Positions 34,097-43,260 of a stretch of DNA of 64,000 bases are shown here, piece after piece. Position numbers and translations under genes: made by a program. Source of the stretch: an uncultured Prevotellaceae bacterium (GTDB taxonomy: Bacteria; Bacteroidota; Bacteroidia; Bacteroidales; Muribaculaceae); NCBI GenBank assembly GCA_900318535.1, contig ONKU01000009.1, positions 50,916 through 114,915 on the forward strand, given 5' to 3'. The notes under the pieces are model-generated. The model was given only the letters and a program-made list of their open reading frames with translations. It was not told the origin of the DNA and made no database searches. How positions within the stretch are numbered: position 1 is the first letter of the stretch; each line of letters starts with the position of its first letter.

Positions 34097-34125
34097 CGGG
34101 TCAGGAACCGATAGTTCCTGACCCG
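34097..34125 (-). terminator. Hairpin after the alpha-2-macroglobulin gene
   Basis: A perfect 12-bp stem (CGGGTCAGGAAC, extendable by two pairs) 20 nt past the stop. No strong T run on the minus strand, so termination may be weak. Confidence 0.5.
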
Positions 34126-34145
34126 TGCATGGTGTGTCGGGGTTG

Positions 34146-37100
34146 TCACTTTGGAGTGGCAATGATCGTCTTGCCGGCGCTGTGGGCACTCAACTGCGGG
34201 GCATACTGGCACTGGATGGTGGCGATGCCCGAGGTGAACTCGCCGGGGTTGGTCACCCACACGTCATAGCCGATGATGTGGGTCCCCTTGCTCAAGCTGT
34301 TGAAGAACACATTGGTCTGGGTGTCCTTGGTCTCCAGGTAGAACCAGGTGCGGTCCTCGCTGCGGTAGCCCGACAGCTGGTCAACGGGCTCAAAGCAGGC
34401 GGCGCGCTCATCGGTGATGGTCACGAAGTCCATGTCCTTGTTGGTCTTGATGATGACGCGCACCTTGACCTTGTCGCCCACCTGGAACGACGTGGCCTGG
34501 TGCAGCGAGCCGTCTTGAGCGTAAACGTAGTATTCCTTGCTGATGGATACCTCCTCGATGGCCTTCTCCTTGATTTCGGTCATCGGTGCCTTGAACTGGC
34601 TATAGATGGAGCCCCAGGCAGGGCCGCTGCCCGTGCGGTCGATGACGACACTGCCAGCGGTGGTGGCAGGCAACGTGGTGCGGAAATAACCCAGCCACTG
34701 TGCCATTTTATCGAGGTTAATGGGCTCTCCAGCCACTGTAATCGATGGCGTGGTGCCGCGGTCCAGCCACTGGCTGCCGGTACTCAGGATGCTGTAAACG
34801 GCATCGGCGGCGAGGCTGTAGCTGCCCCAGTCGTTGCTCTGTTTCATCAGCAGCATCCATTTGCGTATCTGGTCAATCTCCTCTTGGCGGGGATCCACCT
34901 CGCTCATGGCCTGCAGGATGGTGCTCGTGTAGGCCACCTTGTCCAGTTCCCACCAGCCGAAGCCCGTCTGCAGGTTGTCCCAGTACATACCCAGGCTGGG
35001 CTTGACGATGGCAAACTGGCGGATGCTCTCCACGATCTGGCTGGCGGTCTTCTGGTAGCCGTTGCGGTTAAGCGTCATGGCGCAGTAGGCCTTCTGCTTG
35101 AGGGTCAGGCCATGTGACCAGTTCTTGTCCATGTACTTGACCGTCTTCTTCAGCAGGTCGGCACTGGCGCTGGACTGCTTCACGTCGGGGAAGAGGGTGC
35201 GCGTGTAGGCATAGCCCGCGAACTGGCCGTAAGGCTCCTTGCTGTACTTCTTGGCCTTGTTGAACAGGCTCACGTTCTCGCTGTCATAGTAGGCGAGTGC
35301 GCGACGGGTCATTTCAGTCAGTCGTTTGTCGTCAGGCAGGTAGCCCAGATGCTTGATTTCACCGATGAGTTGCAGCACGGTGCCTGTAGTCCAGACGCTC
35401 GACTTGCAGTTGGGATAGCGGAACCAGGTGAAGCCGCCATCGTCCATCTGCAGCGACTGCAGGGCGGTGATGATTTTCTCGTATTCCTTCTTGACGATGG
35501 CATCGTCAAAGAGTTCGTGTAGCTTCGACATGCGCAGCGTCTGCCGGTCGGCATCGCGCATCCAGGGCGATGCCAGCAGTGTGCCGATCTTCAGGTCTTG
35601 GTTCTTCTGGAGCATCGACACGAGGGTGCTGTCCTCGTCATGCTGCTTCCAGTAGGTGATGGCCTCCTTGATTTGGGGCTGCTCCTTGGCCACGCCTTGG
35701 GCCACCTCTAGCGCAAACAGGCTGTGGGCGGCTTGGGTGGCAATGTGGTATTCGTCGCTGAAGATGGTGGGCAGGGCCAGCACGCAGTACCATGTCGGGT
35801 TGTCGCAGTATTCCAGCGTCACGCGGGCGTCAGCGAGGAACTTGGGCAGCGGGGCCTCGAAGTGGGACTGGGCGGCCTCGATATAGAACGGTTCGGTCTC
35901 GATGACGGGCGAGATGGTCGTCAACACGGGCACCATCACCTGCTCGCCGTCGCCAAAGCGCCCATTGGCGGCCTTGATGCGGAAGCCCGCCATAGAGATG
36001 GTGTCGGGCACCAGCCAGTCGATGGTGACGGCTTGGCTGCCCTTCGGGTCTAGCTGCAGGTTGAAGTTGCGGGTGGCATAGATATCGCCCGAGCGCGGAT
36101 CAAACAGTTCGATGACAGCGTCGCAAGCGGCAACCTGGTCGGTAGCGTTCTGCACCGTGGCGGCCAGTGCAGCCTTGTCGCCCTGGCGCAGGAAACGCGG
36201 CATGTTGCTGCGCACCATCAGCGGCTTCTGGGTCAATACCTCGGCCATCCAGGTGGAGCCAATCATCTTCTTGTCCCATGCCATGGTCTGGGTGAACCAG
36301 GTGGTGTTGAAGTTGGGCACCTCAAATTCGATGCTGATGTTACCCTCGAGATCGCTGGTGAGTATGGGCTGCCACAAGGCCGTCTTCACGTCACTCTCGC
36401 GCAGGATCACGTTGTCGAGATACTTTGCGTTAACCTCGGGAATCTCTTGAACCTTGGCTGCCATGGGTGCCTCATTAACTGCTGATACAGAACCTGTGGC
36501 CATTCCTTTTTTAGCCGTTCCATAGGCTGTAACCACAACCTCACTAAGCTCTGCATCACCATTCCCACCAAATCCGCGTGACACATCCGCCACGTCGGCC
36601 GACATTACTGCTTCCTCCTTTAGACTTCTCGTCAGCATGCGGCCGCGTCCATAGCCGTAGTCAAAGAAGCCTTGGTCATAGGTATAAAGGGACGGCAACT
36701 TGGGAAACGCTGCATCGGGCATGTTCAGCGACTTGCCCATCCAGCTGGTTCCGCTCCGCCGCAGGTTTGTGACCGTGTTGACGTAGTACAATACCGCGCG
36801 GTTACTGGGCTGCCAGTTCTTGAAGGCCCATTCGTTGCCCTGGATGCTGGCAATGGCCTTGTCAAACATGTCGATCATCATAGCGGCGCGCACGGGCTTG
36901 CCGTTCTGGTCGGTGAGGCTGAATGTCCATTTCTCCATGTCACCAGGCACAAGCTTGTCGCGGAACGACGTGGCGGTCACCTTCACGGCCTCGGCCTTGT
37001 AAGGATTTTGAAGTGTGACTTGCTCAGTGACCTGTTTGGTGTCATAATGGGTAATGAACCAGACGTTTACGTCTTTTCCTGCCTCCTTGGGCAGCTTGAC

Positions 37101-39830
37101 GGTGAAATCGTGGATCCCCGCATTGTAGGTGAGCCAGCCATGGGCGATAACCTTGTCACTTGTTCTTGCCACATAATATATATAAGCCTTGGGGGTGGAT
37201 ACGCCCACGGCGATGTGGCCCACGTTGTTCTTGTCCACACTCTGTTGCAGCGGCGTGAGCCACAGCGGGCAGTCCTTGACGGGCGCCTTCTTGTCGCCCT
37301 TGCGGTACAGGGTGATCATGCGCTCAATATCCACCTCCTGCTCGCCCTCCTCGGCATCGATGATGTGGATTTTCAGCATATATTGGCCCGAAGGCAGATT
37401 TTTCAGGTCGATGGTCGGGTCGGCGGTGTTGAAGTTGCCGGTCAGGACAGGTTCCTTGCCATCGATGGGGGTGACCTCCCAGGTGCAGTAGGTATCGGTT
37501 TGCTTCTCATCGGTGGAGACGTACTTCAACGGCAGCTTGATGGGCTTGTCATTGAGGTAGATGTCGTTGTTCTCGCTACCCATCACAATGCCGCGGCGCG
37601 AGCCCACGATGAACGCGGTGGTCGCCTGGTGGGTCTCGCCGGCATCGGTGGTGACGATGGCATCGACGCGGTAAAGATAGCGGGCCCAGCAGTGCCTGCC
37701 TGGCTTGAGGCCGATGTTCTCCTCAAACAGTTCGGCAGGATACTCGATGGTGAAGTGGCCTTGATCATCGGTAACGACGGTGGTGTCTTGCAGGTGACTG
37801 CCGCCAAGAGTGGGCACACGCCACCAGTTCCACTCGTTCTGGGCGAGTGACAGGCGCACCTCGGTATTCTGCAGGGGCAATCCGCTGTAGGTCATCGCCT
37901 GGCCGCTAACCTTCACGGGCTGGCCGGCAACGTAGCTGCGGCGCGGGACGGGGAAAGTGACCTCAAACGTCGGCGTCTTATACTCGCTCACGTTCACATC
38001 GCGATAGGCGAGATTTCTGGATAACCGTCCTTTCTCTTTGATGAAAATGGTGAAACTGCCGTTCATGCGGTCCTTGGGAACGACAAAGGTGCCCTCAATG
38101 CGGCCGAACTCATCGGTGGTCATGGTAACCGTGTCGATGGGCTCTCGGTTTTGGTCCATGAATATTACTTCTGCCTCCTTGCCGCCGAGTACAACACGGC
38201 CGTTGGTTGCGACACGATAGATGATGGCGGCCCAATGGATGGTCTCGCCGGGGCGATAGACGCCCAGGTCGGTATAGATATCACCGGTCTCGTTGCTGTA
38301 GGTGTTATTCTCAAGTATACCGAGTTGAGTCGGCAATCCGTAGCGGTCGTTACCCTTGACGGCGGTCAGCATCCGGCCAAACTCACTACGCTCTCGGGCA
38401 GTGAGATTGATGATGACCGAGCCATCGCTGCCTGTAGTGCCTAGGGTCTTGTTGTTTTTATCCGACATGATCGCCACTCCTGACAACGGTTTGCCGGTGT
38501 TGATGTCGACGGCGATAATGCGGTCCTGCAGTTCGTTGTCCGTGCCCGATGTGGTTTTGCCGTCTAAATGGATGGCGCCAACACGTTCAAAGCTGTTACT
38601 GTAGAGAGCAAAGGTGGCTATGTCGGTCACGTGCAGGATATTGTAGCGACTCAATTGATCCTCGGTGTTGTTGTCGAAGTCGAATGCGGGACAGATGGCA
38701 TAGATGCCATAGGGCAGGGGAGGCAGCGTGGTGACCACGTTGTCAGCTTCAAACGGCACATTGCCCTGAACCGTCACGGGATGGCGCGAAACAAGCTGCA
38801 ACTTGCTCTTGTCCAGCCTGTATTCCTTCAGCATGTTGTCGGGAATGCGATAGACCTCGATGGTGAACGAGTTCGTATTCTGGACATCGGCTTTCACACT
38901 GATGCTGTCGCTCGATGAACGCACCTCGGGATAAGTGAGCTGAACCGTCTTGCGCTCCATGGCGATGAGGGTGTTTTTCACCTGGGTCGTGAAGATGGAG
39001 TTGGGGAAACGTTCCGCATACTCCTTCAATGTCTTGTAATGGAGCTTGTTGTCCACCCATGCGACACGATTCAGCAGCAGTGCGCAGTATTCATTGTCCT
39101 GATATTGCTGGTAGGTCTCGATAGGGAAAGAATAGCCCTGGGTCTCGGTAATTGCAAAGATGTGTGCCGGCAGGTTACCCTCGGTCGAGGCCATCCAGTC
39201 GCTGTTGATGCGCTCCATCAGGTCCTTATTCTCCTCAATGCCGTTGAGTATTTCCTTGCCTTTCATCAGCAGGAACTCGTTCAGGGTAGGGATGTAGGTG
39301 GCGCCCAGCTTGTTGCACCTGATGATGCCAGTCAGCGAGGTCACCGCCACGGCCTTGAGGGCTTCGGGTTCGGCAAGGCTCTTCTCGATGAGTTCGGTGA
39401 TTTTCTGGTCAAACTGCTTGCGGTCCCACTCGCTGATGTCCTGGGGAACCTCCTCGACGGGGTTGTCGCGGTCGCTCCAGCGGGCAAAGCGGTTGCGGTA
39501 GCCCTGATAGACCATCGCGTCGAGGTGGTAGAGCAGGGCGCGGATGTGCGGGCGCTTCTCCTTGCCGGCTGTTGTCTCGATGCGCGAGACGATGTCGGCC
39601 ATGTTGTCCTGCGAGATGCCGCTTTGCGCAACGCTGTAGCGCACCAGCGCATCGACGAGCAGTTGTCCGTCATCGCTGCCTTTCAGCGCCTTGTCAATGT
39701 CGGCAAGCGCTTCCTTGCTCACGTCTTGCGGGAAATTGAAGTCAACTACCTTCTCGCCGCCCAAAGAATGGAATGGGAATGCCATAATCACTAAAGCTAT
39801 AAATAGGATATGAATAATTTGCCGTTTCAT
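34146..39830 (-). CDS. Bacterial alpha-2-macroglobulin family protein, thioester-less, with embedded SusC-like motif
   Basis: The 1894-residue protein has a signal peptide (MKRQIIHILFIALVIMAFPF), an N-terminal helical region, macroglobulin domains including an MG2-type segment (TDLGVYRPGETIHWAAIIYRV), the bait-region/A2M segment (NFNTTWFTQTMAWDKKMIGSTWMAEVLTQKPLMVRSNMPRFLRQGDKA) and an alpha/alpha toroid (about residues 1390-1720). The CxEQ thioester is absent; the corresponding region reads LEYCDNPTWYCVLALPTIFSDEYH. Near residues 1090-1115 sits LSEVVVTAYGTAKKGMATGSVS-like sequence, the start motif of SusC-type plugs. A2M proteins are thought to trap proteases at the cell surface. Single-gene unit. 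Confidence 0.88.
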   Translation of the reverse strand: MKRQIIHILFIALVIMAFPFHSLGGEKVVDFNFPQDVSKEALADIDKALKGSDDGQLLVDALVRYSVAQSGISQDNMADIVSRIETTAGKEKRPHIRALLYHLDAMVYQGYRNRFARWSDRDNPVEEVPQDISEWDRKQFDQKITELIEKSLAEPEALKAVAVTSLTGIIRCNKLGATYIPTLNEFLLMKGKEILNGIEENKDLMERINSDWMASTEGNLPAHIFAITETQGYSFPIETYQQYQDNEYCALLLNRVAWVDNKLHYKTLKEYAERFPNSIFTTQVKNTLIAMERKTVQLTYPEVRSSSDSISVKADVQNTNSFTIEVYRIPDNMLKEYRLDKSKLQLVSRHPVTVQGNVPFEADNVVTTLPPLPYGIYAICPAFDFDNNTEDQLSRYNILHVTDIATFALYSNSFERVGAIHLDGKTTSGTDNELQDRIIAVDINTGKPLSGVAIMSDKNNKTLGTTGSDGSVIINLTARERSEFGRMLTAVKGNDRYGLPTQLGILENNTYSNETGDIYTDLGVYRPGETIHWAAIIYRVATNGRVVLGGKEAEVIFMDQNREPIDTVTMTTDEFGRIEGTFVVPKDRMNGSFTIFIKEKGRLSRNLAYRDVNVSEYKTPTFEVTFPVPRRSYVAGQPVKVSGQAMTYSGLPLQNTEVRLSLAQNEWNWWRVPTLGGSHLQDTTVVTDDQGHFTIEYPAELFEENIGLKPGRHCWARYLYRVDAIVTTDAGETHQATTAFIVGSRRGIVMGSENNDIYLNDKPIKLPLKYVSTDEKQTDTYCTWEVTPIDGKEPVLTGNFNTADPTIDLKNLPSGQYMLKIHIIDAEEGEQEVDIERMITLYRKGDKKAPVKDCPLWLTPLQQSVDKNNVGHIAVGVSTPKAYIYYVARTSDKVIAHGWLTYNAGIHDFTVKLPKEAGKDVNVWFITHYDTKQVTEQVTLQNPYKAEAVKVTATSFRDKLVPGDMEKWTFSLTDQNGKPVRAAMMIDMFDKAIASIQGNEWAFKNWQPSNRAVLYYVNTVTNLRRSGTSWMGKSLNMPDAAFPKLPSLYTYDQGFFDYGYGRGRMLTRSLKEEAVMSADVADVSRGFGGNGDAELSEVVVTAYGTAKKGMATGSVSAVNEAPMAAKVQEIPEVNAKYLDNVILRESDVKTALWQPILTSDLEGNISIEFEVPNFNTTWFTQTMAWDKKMIGSTWMAEVLTQKPLMVRSNMPRFLRQGDKAALAATVQNATDQVAACDAVIELFDPRSGDIYATRNFNLQLDPKGSQAVTIDWLVPDTISMAGFRIKAANGRFGDGEQVMVPVLTTISPVIETEPFYIEAAQSHFEAPLPKFLADARVTLEYCDNPTWYCVLALPTIFSDEYHIATQAAHSLFALEVAQGVAKEQPQIKEAITYWKQHDEDSTLVSMLQKNQDLKIGTLLASPWMRDADRQTLRMSKLHELFDDAIVKKEYEKIITALQSLQMDDGGFTWFRYPNCKSSVWTTGTVLQLIGEIKHLGYLPDDKRLTEMTRRALAYYDSENVSLFNKAKKYSKEPYGQFAGYAYTRTLFPDVKQSSASADLLKKTVKYMDKNWSHGLTLKQKAYCAMTLNRNGYQKTASQIVESIRQFAIVKPSLGMYWDNLQTGFGWWELDKVAYTSTILQAMSEVDPRQEEIDQIRKWMLLMKQSNDWGSYSLAADAVYSILSTGSQWLDRGTTPSITVAGEPINLDKMAQWLGYFRTTLPATTAGSVVIDRTGSGPAWGSIYSQFKAPMTEIKEKAIEEVSISKEYYVYAQDGSLHQATSFQVGDKVKVRVIIKTNKDMDFVTITDERAACFEPVDQLSGYRSEDRTWFYLETKDTQTNVFFNSLSKGTHIIGYDVWVTNPGEFTSGIATIQCQYAPQLSAHSAGKTIIATPK

Positions 39831-40055
39831 AATCGCAATGTGTTTGGTTTACCTTAATAACTCCAAAATTACATAAATAATGTGCAAACGCCTCGCCACC
39901 GCCCTCTATTTTGCAATAATTAACGTCAAATCCCCAAAAATATACTGCAGATGAAAGGAAAACCCCTTCATTCTGTTTAAAATCAACACGAATGACCTTG
40001 AATTGAGAAATTCATGACCATTCGTGTGATTGATGACGTGCGTCAATAAAAAAGC
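39831..40055. other. Spacer between A2M gene and the nuo-atp terminator
   Basis: About 225 bp of AT-rich DNA containing a TAATTTTG box on the minus strand (39864-39871), probably for the A2M gene. No gene seen. Confidence 0.4.
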
Positions 40056-40085
40056 GGGAGCGCTATGGTCTTCCACTGCGCTCCC
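40056..40085 (-). terminator. Rho-independent terminator of the nuo-atp transcript
   Basis: Stem GGGAGCGC/GCGCTCCC (40056-40063 with 40078-40085), extended by CG-rich pairs, followed on the minus strand by GCTTTTTTATTG. It lies about 100 nt after nuoN and is the first convincing terminator downstream of nuoA, 17 kb away. Confidence 0.75.
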
Positions 40086-40187
40086 TAACATGAAACAAAT
40101 CTTTTCTTCTCAGTCTTGGTTATGCTAAATGATATCAGAAGTAGTCGTTATTGAAGTTTGCTTCATTAATACTCAAGTTAGCACCGA

Positions 40188-41672
40188 TTACTGGATGAGG
40201 GCGAACATCGAGCTGATGGCATCGACGGCACCGTTGATGCTGGCATAGATGCAGCTGATCAAACCGATAAAGATGATGCCCAGCGTGCACAGGATGAGGC
40301 CGGCACGCTCGCTCCAGTGGCTCGTGATCTTGGGAATCACGCAATCGTCCTGACGCAGGAACATGGCCTTGACCACCAGCAGGTAGTAGTACAACGAGAT
40401 GATGGTGTTGACCAGCGCGATGAGCACGAGCACGTAGATGGCCACCGAACCCTGATGGCAAGCGCCCACAAAGATGAAGAACTTGCTGAAGAAGCCCGCA
40501 AACGGGGGAATACCACCCAGCGAGAACATCGCCAGCATCATTGTGAAGGCCAGCCAGGGGTTGGTCTTGAACAGGCCGTTGTAGTCGTCCATGGTGACCT
40601 TGCCGGTCTGGCGCTCGATCGCGGCAATCACGCCAAAGGCGGCGAGGTTGCTGAAGATGTATACCAGCACGTAGTAGATCATCGACGACATGCCCATCAC
40701 GTTCACGGCAATGATACCGAGCATGATGTAACCGGCTTGGGAAATCGACGAGAACGCCAGGAAGCGCTTCAGGTTGCGCTGGCGGATGGCGAACAGGTTA
40801 CCGATGGTGATGGTGAGCACGATGATGGCATACAGCATCCACTCCCACACCTGGCCATAGGCCGAACCGAACACCTGCACCAGAATCACCAGGAACGAGA
40901 ACGCGGCAGCACCCTTGCTGATGACCGACAGATAGCTGGTCACAGCGGTGGGGGCTCCCTGGTAAACGTCAGCGGTCCACTGGTGGAAGGGAACAAGCGA
41001 GAGCTTGAAGCCCACACCGGCGATGACAAATGCCAGGGCGGCAATCAGCAGCGCCGAGTGGTTGCCCATGACGCTGGTGGCGATGTCCTTGAAGTAGAGC
41101 GATCCGCTCATGCCATAGACGAACGAGATGCCCAGCAGGAAAATGGCCGACGAGAAGATGGCGGTGAAGATATACTTCGCAGCCGCCTCGTGCGACTCGT
41201 AGTAGCGTTTCTCAAAGGCAGCCAGCGCAGCGATGGGCAGCGAGGCGGTCTCCAGACCGATGACAAACAGCAGGAAATGGCGTGCCGAGATCATGAGGAA
41301 CATGCCCAGCAGCGTCAACAGCGTCAACTCGTAGAACTCGCCGCGGCGAACGCTCACAAAGTCGCTGTTGGTCCATTTCACAGCCTGCAGGAGCACCAGC
41401 ACGACGCCCACGTTGAGGATGTTCTTCATCACCCACGTGGCCGAGTTGCTCTCAAACATGCCGCCAAAGGCTTCTCCCACTCCGGCAGGGCAGCAGAAAC
41501 AGTATATCGTGTAGAGCGCCATCATCACGACCGAGAAAACCGGCATGTAACGCTGTGAGCGCTCAGGCATGAAAGTGTCATAGATGAAAACAAGCAGGAA
41601 AACCAGCAACAGGCCTATCTCCTGCGGCATCAACAAGAATTGTGAATAATCCATCATATCTGTATTATGCAA
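40188..41672 (-). CDS. nuoN: NADH-quinone oxidoreductase subunit N
   Basis: The 494-residue protein has 13-14 transmembrane segments and antiporter-like motifs typical of NuoN (FKLSLVPFHQWTADVYQGAPTAVTSYLSVISKGAA with the key Lys and His residues; FSLGGIPPFAGFFSKFFIF). It is one of three proton-translocating membrane-arm subunits of complex I. It is the last gene of the nuo-atp unit, 24 nt after nuoM, and is followed by a terminator. Confidence 0.95.
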   Translation of the reverse strand: MHNTDMMDYSQFLLMPQEIGLLLVFLLVFIYDTFMPERSQRYMPVFSVVMMALYTIYCFCCPAGVGEAFGGMFESNSATWVMKNILNVGVVLVLLQAVKWTNSDFVSVRRGEFYELTLLTLLGMFLMISARHFLLFVIGLETASLPIAALAAFEKRYYESHEAAAKYIFTAIFSSAIFLLGISFVYGMSGSLYFKDIATSVMGNHSALLIAALAFVIAGVGFKLSLVPFHQWTADVYQGAPTAVTSYLSVISKGAAAFSFLVILVQVFGSAYGQVWEWMLYAIIVLTITIGNLFAIRQRNLKRFLAFSSISQAGYIMLGIIAVNVMGMSSMIYYVLVYIFSNLAAFGVIAAIERQTGKVTMDDYNGLFKTNPWLAFTMMLAMFSLGGIPPFAGFFSKFFIFVGACHQGSVAIYVLVLIALVNTIISLYYYLLVVKAMFLRQDDCVIPKITSHWSERAGLILCTLGIIFIGLISCIYASINGAVDAISSMFALIQ

Positions 41673-41696
41673 TTTTTATCAGGTTAAACACTCTCA

Positions 41697-43226
41697 TCAC
41701 AACACGGGCAGGGCAGCCTGCAGCGCCTCGACAACGGGGGCAAAGCTGCTGCTGATGATGTTAATAAAGAAGTTGGGGAAGCAGCCGATGGCAGCCACAG
41801 CAAGGATCAGCGTGGCGGTCGAGAGGCGCTCCTCCCAGGTGGCATCGGTCAACGAGCGATGGTGCTCATCCTGTACCTCGCCAAACAGCAGCTTGGCGAC
41901 AACGCGCAGGATGTAGACCGCCGTCACCACAATCGACGTGGTCGCCATGATGGTGAGCACGCGGTGGAACAGGTCGGTGTGCTGGAACGAGCCGAAGAAG
42001 ATGGTCATCTCGGCCGCGAAACCGCTCAGACCCGGCAGACCCAGCGAGGCCAGACCGGCAATCACATAGCCCACACCCAGGTAGGGCATGATGTGCATCA
42101 TGCCGCCCATGTCGCGGATGTCACGCGTGTGGGTGCGACCGTAGATCATACCGATCAGGGCAAAGAACAGGGCCGTCATCAGACCGTGGGACAGCATCTG
42201 CAGCACAGCACCGGTCATCGCCGTGGTGTTGAACATGAGGATGGCAAACAATACCATACCGCAGTGGCTCACACTCGAGTAGGCGTTGATGTACTTGAGG
42301 TCGGTCTGCACACAGGCGCTCAACGCACCATAGACGATGCTGAAGCCCGTCAGCAGCAGGAAAATCCATGCCAGCTCGTTGGCGGCAAACGGCATCAGGT
42401 AGATGGCGATGCGGAAACAGCCATATCCACCAAGCTTCATCAGCACACCGGCGTGGAGCATCGACACCGCCGTGGGCGCCGAGGCATGACCGTCGGGAGA
42501 CCATGTGTGGAACGGGAACATGGCACCCAGCACGCCAAAGCCGACAAACGTCAGCGGGAACAGCAGGTACTGCCAGCTGTGGGGAATGGCATTGTTATGG
42601 GCAATGTCCAGGATGTTCATCGTCAAGGGCTGACCCTCGGGGGCCGAGTGGAAGTAGATACCAATCAGGCCAAGCATCAGGAAGGCCGAGCCACCCATCA
42701 GCATCAGGGTCAGTTTCATGGCGCTGTAGTTCTTGTTGCCGCTGCCCCACACACCAATGAGCAGGTACATGGGAATCAGAGCGACCTCATAGAACATGAA
42801 CATCGTGAACAGGTCGATCGAGATAAAGAAGCCGAACACGCCAGTCGACAGCAGGAAGAACCACATGAAGAACTGACGGGGCATGGGATTCATCTTCCAC
42901 GAGGCGAACACGCCGGCAAACACGATGAATGCCGACAGCAAGATCATCACCACGCTCACGCCATCGACACCCAGTGCCAGATGGACGTTGAACGGGGCAT
43001 ACCACAGCACGTCGCTGCGCAGGATCATCTCACTGGTGTCGCCGGCACCACGCGTCTGCAGGAAGATGCTCACCAGCCAAACGGCAAGCACCATGAGCGC
43101 GCTGGCACCAACAACGGCAACGGTCCTCAAGGCCTTGATGCCGCGGTTGCTGCACAGGGCCAGGCCTCCGAGTGTCAACAGAGGCACGATCACAAAGTAA
43201 ATCAGTATATTATTGAAAATTTCCAT
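41697..43226 (-). CDS. nuoM: NADH-quinone oxidoreductase subunit M
   Basis: The 509-residue protein shows NuoM features: FYEVALIPMYLLIGVWG with the conserved Glu, PFHTWSPDGHASAPTAVSMLHAGVLMKLGGYG and SSVSHCGMVLFAI. About 14 membrane segments form an antiporter-type proton channel of complex I. Length is standard. It sits 34 nt after nuoL and 24 nt before nuoN. Confidence 0.96.
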   Translation of the reverse strand: MEIFNNILIYFVIVPLLTLGGLALCSNRGIKALRTVAVVGASALMVLAVWLVSIFLQTRGAGDTSEMILRSDVLWYAPFNVHLALGVDGVSVVMILLSAFIVFAGVFASWKMNPMPRQFFMWFFLLSTGVFGFFISIDLFTMFMFYEVALIPMYLLIGVWGSGNKNYSAMKLTLMLMGGSAFLMLGLIGIYFHSAPEGQPLTMNILDIAHNNAIPHSWQYLLFPLTFVGFGVLGAMFPFHTWSPDGHASAPTAVSMLHAGVLMKLGGYGCFRIAIYLMPFAANELAWIFLLLTGFSIVYGALSACVQTDLKYINAYSSVSHCGMVLFAILMFNTTAMTGAVLQMLSHGLMTALFFALIGMIYGRTHTRDIRDMGGMMHIMPYLGVGYVIAGLASLGLPGLSGFAAEMTIFFGSFQHTDLFHRVLTIMATTSIVVTAVYILRVVAKLLFGEVQDEHHRSLTDATWEERLSTATLILAVAAIGCFPNFFINIISSSFAPVVEALQAALPVL

Positions 43227-43260
43227 TTGATATATCCTTTCTATTTTGTCAGACCGTTGA

